A stretch of 64,000 bases of DNA. It comes from Amoebophrya sp. A120. Lineage: Eukaryota > Sar > Dinophyceae > Syndiniales > Amoebophryaceae. Shown here one piece after another: positions 24,101 through 33,942 of the stretch. The notes beneath the pieces were generated by a model. It was not told the DNA's origin, did no database searches, and saw only the letters and a program-made list of their open reading frames with translations. Position numbers and translations under genes: made by a program. Position 1 is the first letter of the stretch. Each line of letters opens with the position of its first letter. The stretch lies in assembly GCA_905178155.1 (NCBI GenBank), contig CAJINV010000021.1, forward strand, positions 349,760 to 413,759, in the 5' to 3' direction.

Positions 24101-27100
24101 CAGGGCGGAATGACTTGTACTAGTACAACTAGTTCCAGCACAAGCATAAAAGTGCTGAAGAGGCACTCATGTGACCACGATGCACAACTCCAAACAGGAC
24201 ACAAATGCTGAAGGCCCAACAGGGCTACCTCCAAGAGCTGCAGTACCATCGCTACCGCGAGGGACAACGCCCCGGGGACATCCCAGGAACCGGTATGGTG
24301 ATGCCCGGCGAGATATCAACTGTAAAAATGTCTGGGTCTGGAAAAATTCATGTTTGTCATGCTTGTCTGGCATGACTCTTAAATCTGTCATGCACGTTAC
24401 CCAAGAGCTCCGTTTTTCTGTGATGCAAAAGCGCAGTTTGTCATGCAGAATAGGCAACACCTGGGAGCTGAGAAACTTCTCATGCTGAGTCAGCATTTGC
24501 AGCCTCAGCATGAGACGCTACCCAGCATCACAAGTTCCCAGACCCAGACATTTTTACTTTTGATACGAGAGCTACAAAATCGATACCGGCGGTGCCGCGA
24601 AGGACGAAGTGGTCAAGGCGTTTGTCGATGGACAGACCCAGGGCATGAGCAACGATGGTATGATGATATCATCACGACACAGAATTAATACTACAAACTC
24701 AAACAGAAAGATGTAGCGAAATAAAGAACAAGGTCATGATCGTGGCGTTCCCGTTTTCATATCTAAAAACCCGTCGATTAACAGTAAGAAGGCAAGACAT
24801 GTGATGACGCAAAACAATAAACCTCCATCCACCACAGGTGCAAACGTGATCTTGTACGATGCCCTCACTGTCTTCACCCTGGACGAGCAGGAGCTAATTC
24901 GCATGATCATCGACGAGCGAGTGCACCAACTGCAGATCTACGCGCCGGGGAGGAAAGGCCGGGGGTCGAAGGAAGAGGAGGAGGAAACCGTGTCTCTGGA
25001 CGAACTGAATTTCGTCAAAAGTATAAACAAAAGATAAAATTAAAATTATTGCTTTCGTTGTTCTCTTGATGCATGCTGCTAAGGTCTCTGCGGTTTTGGA
25101 ATCTCTTCACAAACTACAGAAGATCATGGGAAGATATTCGGCCGCCAAAGGACGATGGCGCTCCATGATGCCGGCCTGTGTCCTTAAGTCAGCGACCACG
25201 GGCCAGTTTTTCTATTAGAAAAACTGGCCTGTCTGCATCATCTTTCTATAGTTACTATAGAAAGATGATGCAGACAACGATCCTTCCTCGAAACATCAAA
25301 TAATCTGATCTACTAGACTACACAACTCCTTCACAGACGAGCTGATTTCGTGGCAGTTGAAAGCAAAAACGCTGGAGGAAGAATACGGCAAGAAGGTGCA
25401 GCGATTCCAAGACTTGGTGGACGAGCTCCGCGCCAAGGTCGAACAGCTCGAGAACGTGGAGATCGTGGAGCGCGACCAAAGAATCGAAGAACTGCAGTCC
25501 GACACGGAGGACCTAAAACTCAAAATTGACGAGGTGAAAATGGAGGCCGAAGCGGAAAAGTTTGAGTACTGAACCGTGTGTCGTTCTTTCCTGATTTTTG
25601 TTTGCAATGACGGTTGTGTTCTTGGCAACAGTTACGTCTCTGCAACGCCGATGGTAAAAATCATGGATGCGCATGCGGCTGCGGGGGCCTGATCCCACTT
25701 GAATGATAACACGAAGATCACAAAAATGAATTCAGGCTCGAATCGAAGGTCAGCGAGAAGCAAATGGAGATTGACCTGCTCAACAAGCAGCTCGACGAAC
25801 TTCGCGCCGGGCTGGATCCCAGCAAGGTTTCCAGCGAAAGCGAAAAGGCGCAGACGGACAGCGAGGAAAAAGCCAAGCGAGAAGCGGAACTGTATCTTCG
25901 TTTTTTCATGTGTGGTAGAATGTTGATGCTAGCGGAGAGTCCGAGGACTTTCATCTTCATGCTGTGCATGCCTGATCATGGTTGTAATCGTGATGCCAAA
26001 GGCTGCGCAGAAAGATACTTAAGTGAAAACTTGTCCGAACTACAGAACCCTTCTCGCCGAGGAGCTGGTGGCGTGCAAGGCGAAACTAGCCGACGCGGAG
26101 TTGGAGATTGCGAGATTGCGTGCGGAAATGGAGCAATCCGTTCAGAACGCCAATGCAAAAGCTAGGCGAGATTCCGGCGGCCAAGTGGACGATGAAGAGT
26201 TCGCGGCCATGCGCAAGGAGCTGGAAGACGCGAAGAGGGAGTTGGAGAGGATGAAAGTACAAAATATAACGTGTGGAGGTGTTGGGCTGGTTTTGATTTG
26301 ATATTAGATGACGAGGATTTATGTTGTGTAGTACGTCCTCATCCTCTGTGTCAGTCTCGTGCTTGAGCATCACGTTCTTGAGCAACTCTGTTTTCATCTT
26401 CAGCAAATGTAAATGAAACACGACAAACGCCCGATTATTTTATGAAACACCACCTTCCAGACCCTCCTCCTCCAAGAAGAGGAGTTGCGCCGAAAAGCGG
26501 AGGACATCGCTGACAAGTGGAAACTATGAATTGCAAAAGCATCGTACTAGTAGCAATTGCATTACAAATTGCCTCAGCATGACAAATGGAATTTGTCATG
26601 CTGTTTGACCTTGGGATGTAGATTTGTAATGCATAACTGCAATTACTATGAGTACGATACTTTTGCACTGGATAGAAACAGGACGTGGAGGCGCTGAAGG
26701 GCGAGAACGACCGGTACCGCCAACGGCTGGAGTCCCAGGACGCCGAGATGCGGAGTTTGCGGCAGAAAATCACGCAGTTGGAGATGGTCGAGCAGGAGCT
26801 GCTGCAGCAACTCGCGGAGATCAACGCGCTCAAGGACGTGGGGGAGACGGGGAAGGCGTTCAAGGGCATGATGCGGAAGCTGGGCGTGAAGTCGGGCGGC
26901 ATATGACAGTGCGCAACCCCCCCCCTCCCCCTCATTTGTATTGCAGGAACAGCAATACAAACGCCAGCGACCCTGGAGCTTGTGCATTACAAATTTATGT
27001 ACCTAGTACTGAAGTTAGTACTATTTGGGCTTTGGAAATTTGTCATGCAAACAGTGCCACGGGGATGAACATGAAGCGGCTGGATTTCTGATTTAGCATG

Positions 27101-28426
27101 GCAAATGAAGGGGAGGGGGATTTGTGCACTGTCATAGGGCAACCGGCTGAACCGGAAGGTGTTCGAGCGGCTCTACATCGACGCGTTGGACCGCATGGAA
27201 CGCGCCGCGCGGCTGAACCAGACGAAGCTGAACGAGCAGCGAAACAACTGGGAGATGATTTTGGGTGCGCGGGACCTGTACGGCGACAATTTCCTCCCCA
27301 CCGGGCGACCGCCCGCAAGCGACCACTTGATCGACGCGTTCCGGTCGCTTCCCGACCGGAGTCTGGTGGCCGCCTTACCCGCGGACGACTATTTGTACAT
27401 GTTCACCACCCCCCTTGGCGGCGCCACCGGCGGCAACGACTACGCCGGCGCCTACCAATACAGCACGATCGGGCACAGTAGCACACAATACGGAACAATG
27501 GGCGGGTATGATCCACAAAAAAGACCCATCTTGATCTTCCCCATTTGATTTGCCATGCATACATGCATCAAAGTAGCCTGTGTTTCTCATGCAAAAAATG
27601 GATCGGGTTCGGGATGGGTTTTTTTCCAGCCTATAACAGGTCCAGTTCCAGCTCGTCGACAACCATCAATCGGCGGCCGCGACTCCGGGCAACTCGGTCC
27701 CTGTCCCCGTCGGCGTTGCTGCTCGCGGCCGCCTCGGACTGGACGCCTCTGTCGCCGTCCGCGCGCGCACAACCACTATTACCCCCGGAAGAACGCCGGG
27801 AGCTGCGGACGAAGCGGCACATCATTTCCGCCGAAAACGAGTCCGCCACGGTCGCCTCCTCGACCACAGCCGGCGGCCATGCCACGATGTCGACAATCCA
27901 CGAGCAAAACCAGCAACACACGCGAACCATTGGGGGTTCCTCATCCAGTAGCTCCTCTTCGAGTCATGCGAACAAAAAGATGGCGTCGCGGACAACAAGC
28001 GGAGCTGCGAGGATGGTGGAGCGAACATCAAGATCACCGCCGATACGACTACCAATTCCCGCGAGTGCGACGATTTCCGCGAGCAGTGCTTTATCAAATC
28101 GTGAGCGGATTCCGGGTTCGATCAAGGTCGGATCCCCGAGGGCGCATTTGAACGCGATGATGGGCGACCGGCAAATGCACAGTCCCCGGACCGTGGCCGG
28201 GTTCGAGCGCAGCCCAAGCAGCGGCCCACGACCATCTTCGCCGACAAGAAGGTTCTTTACCTCGAGCAACGGGAAGAACCACGACTACAACGGCGAGGAC
28301 AATTCCAACTCGAGCGGGGTTGTCAACCTCACCCGGTTTGCGAATGCCGGCGACTCCATGTACTCCTCCCGGCACAAGCTGAAAAAACCCAGGTGTCAAC
28401 ACTGCGGACACAAATTGACGCATTAA
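21148..28426 (+). CDS. 1,332-aa coiled-coil / Arg-Ser-rich protein, 16 exons
   Basis: Exons: 21148–21327, 21517–21564, 21878–21920, 22082–23190, 23507–23550, 23824–23979, 24198–24313, 24571–24657, 24838–25020, 25337–25565, 25736–25891, 26046–26256, 26461–26524, 26680–26901, 27142–27506, 27641–28426. They sum to 3,999 nt and read openly to TAA. Seven introns are GT–AG and eight are IEs (three C/G/F-type early or late, two B, two A, plus one further C). Exon 4 is Arg/Ser/Gly/Pro-rich and probably disordered. Exons 9–14 form long heptad-like helices (for example KAKTLEEEYGKKVQRFQDLV) predicted to make an extended coiled coil. The last exon is Ser/Arg-rich and ends with CQHCGHKL, half of a possible zinc ribbon. 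It could be a cytoskeletal or centrosomal scaffold, but no family is recognised. Almost all joins are fixed by TSDs or good GT–AG sites. Confidence 0.85.
21565..21872. mobile_element. Introner element, family C
   Basis: 308 bp. TIRs are TATGGATGTGTCAGGTTTGA and the inverse TTTCAAACCTGACGCTTCCATA. TSD TGCCT/TCCCT has one mismatch. It separates YDDTVP from DWASWQQNF. The interior is in the same orientation as the 16054 copy. Confidence 0.9.
21921..22076. mobile_element. Introner element, family B
   Basis: 156 bp, with TIRs TGCAAAAGTATCGTAGTAGT and ACGAGTACGATACTTTTGCA. Perfect TSD GGAGC at 21916–21920 and 22077–22081. Removal joins FANKAE to HAAVSIQAG; the preceding exon is 43 nt. Confidence 0.93.
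23191..23501. mobile_element. Introner element, family C, inverted interior
   Basis: 311 bp with C-type TIRs and a perfect TSD ACCGG (23186–23190 and 23502–23506). The interior is the reverse complement of the 8923, 16054 and 21565 copies: it reads TTGTAAGCCTGTTGAGGGG where those read CCCCAAACAGGCTTACAA-like sequence. So this copy inserted in the opposite orientation yet joins YQNR to RASVMEHP in frame. Confidence 0.92.
23551..23818. mobile_element. Introner element, family A (orientation 2)
   Basis: 268 bp, perfect TSD CGCGC at 23546–23550 and 23819–23823. Its interior is close to the exact reverse complement of the element at 44516–44777, making the two the most alike pair in the window. 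The exon upstream is 44 nt. Confidence 0.93.
24314..24565. mobile_element. Introner element, family A
   Basis: 252 bp, TIRs AAAAATGTCTGGGTCTGGAA and CCCAGACCCAGACATTTTTA-type ends. Perfect TSD CGAGA at 24309–24313 and 24566–24570. Removal joins MVMPGE to SYKIDTGG. Confidence 0.92.
25201..25276. repeat. Two adjacent perfect hairpins in a GT–AG intron
   Basis: 25201–25229 has 13-bp arms GGCCAGTTTTTCT / AGAAAAACTGGCC with loop ATT. Directly after, 25230–25276 has 22-bp arms (TGTCTGCATCATCTTTCTAT… and its inverse) with loop TTA. They lie in the intron 25021–25336. They share no TIR with families A–K and have no clear TSD. Confidence 0.9.
26525..26674. mobile_element. Introner element, family B
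   Basis: 150 bp. TIRs TTGCAAAAGCATCGTACTAG and ATGAGTACGATACTTTTGCA. Perfect TSD GAAAC at 26520–26524 and 26675–26679. It interrupts a coiled-coil heptad region (ADKWK–QDVEALKG), and no GT–AG choice is possible within the repeat. Confidence 0.94.
26902..27136. mobile_element. Introner element, family G (singleton)
   Basis: 235 bp. Long TIRs: TATGACAGTGCGCAACCCCC at left and the inverse GGGGGATTTGTGCACTGTCATA at right, both with a C- or G-tract. TSD CGGCA/GGGCA has one mismatch. Removal joins VKSGG to NRLNRKVFERL. Confidence 0.85.
27507..27635. mobile_element. Introner element, family F
   Basis: 129 bp. Ends TATGATCCACAAAAAAGACC and GATGGGTTTTTTTCCAGCCTATA pair imperfectly. The flanks share only GG in the last two bases (GCGGG/ACAGG). 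Frame is kept if the exon resumes at 27641, joining GTMGG to SSSSSSTT. Confidence 0.72.
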
Positions 28427-29189
28427 CTGTTGTACCAACTAAGTACCTACTGAGCGGATGTGGAGTTGTACCAGCAGTAGGCGTAGTAGTTCAGTGAAGA
28501 TGGTGAAAACCTTACTGGTGACGAGTATAGGATACGTCTTGTTCTCAAATTGCATCTACTGTAGTTGTAAAATTGATTTCACTTCTCAAATTTAACATCG
28601 AAAAGCAAAAGTGCATTTGCCTTTTCTGCGAAATAAATCCAACGTATAGATAACCTGAGTTCATGGTAAAGGTTGAATAATTGTGATTGTCAATGTACAA
28701 TAAGCAACTGTGCGAGTGAAGCCTTGCTTTGCTGCGTACTAGCATGAAACAATGTATTGGCCTTCTTGTTTTGCTATATTCTGTTTCATTACAACCATGT
28801 ACACCGACTGTCGTGTAACAGCGTGCAATGTTTCCATTCCAATATCAACGAAGCAACAGTCTGACTGACAGAAACAATTCTGGTTCATCGAAAAGCAAGT
28901 GTCGACGTAATCCACCGAGATCATGGCTGCGGTACCTATTCAAGCCTATGTAGTGGTTGAAACTACGAATGCGATGTAAGCAATGTGTTGGCTATTGTGG
29001 CCGTTGTATTTTATTTTCGACATCAAAGCTGCTGCAAGTTGGCAGTGAGCTGAGTACCTGCGGGCAGGCAGTTCGGATCTTGAAAAACACGACTATGCAA
29101 GTGTTCCTCTTTTTCCGTCTTTTCTTCCTTCAGTTGGCGAAGCCGTTGTGTGCACGACCTCCTCCATGACCGAGTATCTGTACAACGGC
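28427..29189. other. Intergenic, AT-rich
   Basis: Sequence between the coiled-coil gene and the GC-rich tract. No gene, IE or RNA was recognised. Confidence 0.4.
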
Positions 29190-30900
29190 AGCCGGAATAA
29201 AAGCACAGGGGCGCGAAGGCGTTGCCCTTTGGCCGAACTGCAGAAGTGTGAGGACGCCGGCGACGCCGGCGGCAACTGCTTCGGTCGCCTACCTTCGCCC
29301 CTAATAAACGAGCCCCAAGGCCGCCGGGCGTTTTGGGGCCGTCCGTGCCCCTCCGCGCAAGTTTGGCGGGCTGCCCGTGCACCACTTGCCCCGCGGGTCC
29401 CAGAGAAAACAAAGGGCCGCGGCGTTTGCCTGCTAGCTACCCGCCGGCGCGTTTGTGTGTGCCAGGCCGGGCCCCTGGTTGTCGGCTATGTGGCGCCGAA
29501 GCGGTCGGGGATCTGTGTGAACGCTATAGACAAGGCCTCCGAGCGGTGCGAAACCAATGCGGGCCGCAGCTGACGCGTGTCTGGCTCTGGGCTTGGCAAC
29601 CTGAAGGGGGACCCGCGTGGCAGGTTCGCGGGGCCCCACTTGGCGGCTGCCTCGCGACGCCGGGGGCTTGCGGCCAGGTATCCGGGAAGGGTGGGCCAGC
29701 GGTTGTGGCCCGCTGCGCTTTGTGATCGCGCCGGCGCCCGGGTTTGCATGCAGGAATGAGATGCCGAGCGCGACAAATCGCACGCCGCTGGCGGGCTGGC
29801 GTCTCGTCATTCTTTCTGTGGCGGCCAGCGAGGGCGCCCATTGCAGGCTGGCGCGCGCGGGCCGAAGCTTGGCGCCGGGCGGGGCTTGCCTTCGTACGTT
29901 CTGCCCGCCGCGCGCCGGCCCCCGCTCGCAGGCTGGCACCGCTCGCGCGCCGCCCCGGGTGGGTGGTGCGATCCCCTCGCCGGCGCGACACGCGCTCGCC
30001 AGCCAGCGCCATCGGCGGCGCCCGCGTGCGTCCATGCGTGGAGGCGCGTGGCGGCGCTCGCCGATCCATCCTTCAGCGAACCGCCGGCGCCCTCCTGCCG
30101 CCCGCGCGCGATTCGTGGGAAAGCCAGCGACAGGACAAATTTACTGCGCGAAGGCCGGCAGCAATGAAATGGCGGCGCAGGTTCGTCCTTTGTGGTGGCT
30201 CGGATTACCGCGGGGAGAATTTCGGCGGAGGGCGCAAGCCTGCCCGCCGAAGCCCGCCTCTGCAAGCGTGCCGGCCCCTCGGGGCGGGCGGATTGCGTCC
30301 GCGCGCCCCCCGCCTCGCTCGCGGGCGCCGGCCGGCCGCAGCTTGCCCGGTGGCGTGGCCAAACCCCCCCCCGCCTCGCTCTTTGGCCGGGCCGGGGGGC
30401 CCACAGACACCCCGCCCCAGAGGCAGGCGCGCGGGCGTTGGTGTGCCGTGTTCCCTCCGGGGCCGAGCGGCTGACCCGCCCCCGCCTGGTGGCGGTGCAT
30501 GGCGCGTGTGTGGCGGGTGTGATTCGGGTCCGGCTTCATTCGAAAAGCCCCCCTCACATGGGGGCAGGAGGCCTTTGCGCCAGTCCACGGACGGACGCAC
30601 GCGGTGGCGCGCGCCCCCCGGTTGCAAAGCCCACCTCGGGGCCGCGGTCATGTCGCGTCGGCAGCCGGTATTCCCAGGAATCGTGGGCGTCGGTGTGTCG
30701 CGCTCATGCATAATTGCGACTGTGAGTCCAATTGTCATTGCTTTTTGTGGCGGAGGTGTTGGCCCGTCTTTCTCCGAGTTAGGATAGCGCCATGATATTA
30801 TGGCCCGTCCTTGTCATTGTTGCTACGTGCAAGCACGTGCCGCCCTGGCGGGTATACGCGGAGACCGCGTGCCGGGCCTGCCTGTGTTCGTGCCTGTGAG
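29190..30900. other. GC-rich tract 1, non-coding by inspection
   Basis: About 1.7 kb far richer in G and C than the rest of the window, with C- and G-runs and CpG-rich words. Every frame is open for long distances on both strands, as expected from high GC, and the translations are Arg/Ala/Pro/Gly salads with no domain. It ends about 450 bp upstream of the TPR gene. It could be a regulatory island, an undescribed RNA or a foreign insertion; I found no terminal repeats. Confidence 0.55.
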
Positions 30901-31348
30901 ATCGAAAGCTGCTAACCCTGGACAGTAGAGAGATCCGAGGAGAAAACCTGCTTTCCGGAGTAGTCTAGAAGTCAGTGTCAGAGTGCCTGTAGTTTCTAAA
31001 GTTGTAAGTAGCTTTGTGGCCACCTTCTGATTCGCTCATTCGATTAACACAGCACAGAGAGAAACCACATGTCCGTATTCTTAATGTTGGTGCAGCAGCT
31101 ACAATCGCGAGGTCATTCTCACCTTGTTCAGGTAGATGTTTAGTTGATGTAGTCTGTCTGTGCTTCTTTCTACGGTAGAAGTGTTTCTTGCACGGCGTGA
31201 TCCGGTCGTTTACGGAGCAAGACTCGACGTGCAGCACAGCTAGCCCCGGAGTCTCTTCGTTCACGTCACGTCCTCTCTTCTTAGCCGCTGCCACCTCGTG
31301 CGCCTATTCAAAAGCCCCAGAACCAGCACAAGGTCTATTTCTGCCTTA

Positions 31349-32907
31349 ATGGGCGCTATCAACGCAACCTGCCTTCCCGCCTGTGTCCCGTCCCAGGCGC
31401 CCGCGGAGTGCGATGCGTGCGGCCCGAAGCAGCGCGACACACGGGACCTGCGCGCCGAACCGCGACGGCCCTCGTCCTGCGGGCCCTTCGAGTGCGGCGC
31501 CTTCAGGGAGCCCGTAGCCTTCAAGGCCTTTGTGTCTGCGAGGGAAGCACGCATAGAGGCCAACCGCCTCTGGCGACTCGGGCGGATGGATGCCGCTTAC
31601 GACGCGTTTAGCCAGGCACTCACCATGGTTGAAGGGAGCTCATCTAGTGCGAGTGGTGGGGTCTTGGATTTGTCCTCCATAAATGGCGGATCAGGATCAC
31701 CCTCCAGGAGCAGCCAACTCGCTGCCGCGACAAGCGCAACGGCCGTCGCACCGGGGTCAACGTCGCTGCCCGGGGGAGCACGCATTGATCCAGCGGCGAA
31801 CGCAGAAGAGGTAGAGAACATTCTCACCTACATCTTGTGGCCCCCTTCACTGGTGTAGGTCTTCACGGTGTGCTGGTACTATTCAAACAACTGGAGGTTT
31901 TTATCACACCATGCGTCTTCTGATACTTTCTTACTTCAAGAACACACGACATGTTTAATATGTTTTTATTTGTCCAAAATTTTTATCAGGTTCAAATCGA
32001 CCCCACATCACTGTCCACCACCTACGATGCGACGTTCCAAGCGGAACTTTTTGACGAGCTCGCGGATTTTCTATTTGAGAACCACCCCAACCCGGATCCC
32101 GCGATAGCGTTGTACGACAAAGCCGCCCACGCCGAACCCACCGTGCCTCTGCGGTGGTACAAGAAGGGCGTGGCACTGCAAATGCAGAGCAAGTACAACC
32201 TCGCCCAGCAAAACTTCGAAAAGGCGCTGGCCATCGACCCCAAGCACCGGGGGGCGCGGTTCAATCTAGGTGTGGTCCATTTCAACACCGTGCAGTACAC
32301 GACGGCGCTCGAGATGTTTACGGGGTTGTACGAGGAGGCCGAGAAACTACTAGCAACTCAGGCAACAGCAACATCCTCAACAAGCGCCGGGACGATATTA
32401 GCAAGTCAGGCCGTCAGTAACTGGGGCGGCCCCGGTGCGGATACGGGGGGTAGCAGCACCTCGCGAATAAATGGTAACACAAACACGGGATCACCGGTTA
32501 TAGATTTGGAGACTGCACTGCAGACCAGTGCGGCACGTGGTCGTGGAGGTGCTACTAACACGACTTCTACCCCGGGCGCCAGCGCTAGAACATCAATGCC
32601 GGCGACTTCCCGAAACACCAATGCAAACACCGTGAATATCGACGAACTGGTGAACCTGCTAATTCTGATTGCCGACTGCCACGAGAAGCTTGAGAGTCCG
32701 CAGAAGGCCGCGGAGTTTTTGCACAAGGCACTGCAGGCCGATCCGCAAAACCGCACGGCCGCGAAACAACTGGAAGACATTCAAGACCGGTTGGCGCCTC
32801 CCGGCGATCTCCGGGGCCGGAGCAGCCCGCATAGGCGAAGAACCACCGGCGCGGGACACATTCTGCTCGACGCAGAAACCGTCACGGTCGGCTGTTATTC
32901 ATACTAG
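31349..32907 (+). CDS. TPR-repeat protein, 473 aa
   Basis: Two exons, 31349–31852 and 31990–32907, joined by a GT–AG intron (GTGTAG…TTATCAG) in phase 0. The ATG at 31349 is preferred over an in-frame GTG at 31298. The N terminus has eight cysteines and a helical pair EARIEANRLWRLGRMDAAYD that looks like a degenerate TPR. Clear TPRs are at about residues 221–254 (PLRWYKKGVALQMQSKYNLA) and 255–288, and a further one at about 392–427 (LILIADCHEKLESPQKAAEF). Such repeats usually mediate protein–protein contacts. The Thr/Ser/Gly-rich linker between repeats looks disordered. The ending CYSY-stop is followed at once by GTGTGG, so a further exon cannot be excluded. No IE is present. Confidence 0.8.
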
Positions 32908-33942
32908 GTGTGGAGGAAGTTTTGGAATGTTGAACAAGTGATGCGTGATGAATACCTGCAACCGCAAAGTGGAAGTGGATCTATCTTGTTGCAACGTGAA
33001 CAAATTTTCTTTCACTGACGCAGTCCTCAAGTCGTAAGACCATGTATGAAGATAGTTGAAGTCGTAGATGCAGCGAAAGCGGACACCAGCTCGTCGGAGC
33101 AGTTAAATCCATGAGTAGCAACATCTTCGTACAACTTCTACACAGTGGCGCGTATGACAAACAGAAAATAACGATGAGAAGCAGCTCATGGCCTGCTTTG
33201 TGCAAGCAGCGAGATTGACCTCGGCGCCCGGGCGTCGTGCGGCTGTGGGATTTTTTTCGTGACAGGAAGATACAGAGATACTGAAATCCAAATCAGCGAC
33301 TTTATTAGCAACATCGTCACATCCCCTCGTCAAAATGTCGTTGAACATGATAGATTCGTACAATATCGTCGCCCACCCCCCACGCTCCTTCACCAGGAAA
33401 AGGAATGTTAGCATTATGAATTTTATCACGTCGACACTTCTTTCATCCTCCTCGTAACATATCGGTCCGGAATTCGTCCGCTCGCGATTGCATTCGGTCG
33501 TCGGAAATGGGCCGTTGGAGTAGAAGTAAATCCATTATTGTGATCGTTGTCATGTTTTGTTCCTTCTCTTCGTGTCACTATGTTCAATTTCCATCAGCTG
33601 ATCTCCGTAGTGTTTTGCAACTTTCGCTCAATACTTCGCGATTGTCCTCGTTTCGCTGGGTCGTTCGTCGCTGTCCAAGTGTTTCAAATCGCATAAGTTC
33701 TTGTGCACGTGCTGATACTCATCGTCATCGTTTTTATTAACCTAACCATGATTGTCGCGGTCTTTAGTTTTACACGGTTGCAGTTCTTGTTGTCCAGTGA
33801 AACAAGTAGATGTAGGTGAATGTTGGAGTTTGAAATTCCCATACCGCGCTTCACGTTCCCCTTTCTTGTGACCTTAGTTTGGGTCCAGCCTATGTCGCTT
33901 GCGACCACGTACTAGTTGTAGACATACAGGAAAATAAAAATT
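32908..33942. other. Intergenic region before the lipase pair
   Basis: About 1 kb, AT-rich, with no IE and no supported frame. It presumably holds the promoter region of the first lipase-like gene. Confidence 0.4.

Noticed and set aside
29617-30787. Long overlapping open frames on both strands in GC-rich tract 1 (up to about 350 codons)
   Set aside because: They are open in several frames at once because of high GC; translations are Arg/Ala/Pro/Gly-rich without domains or plausible start context.
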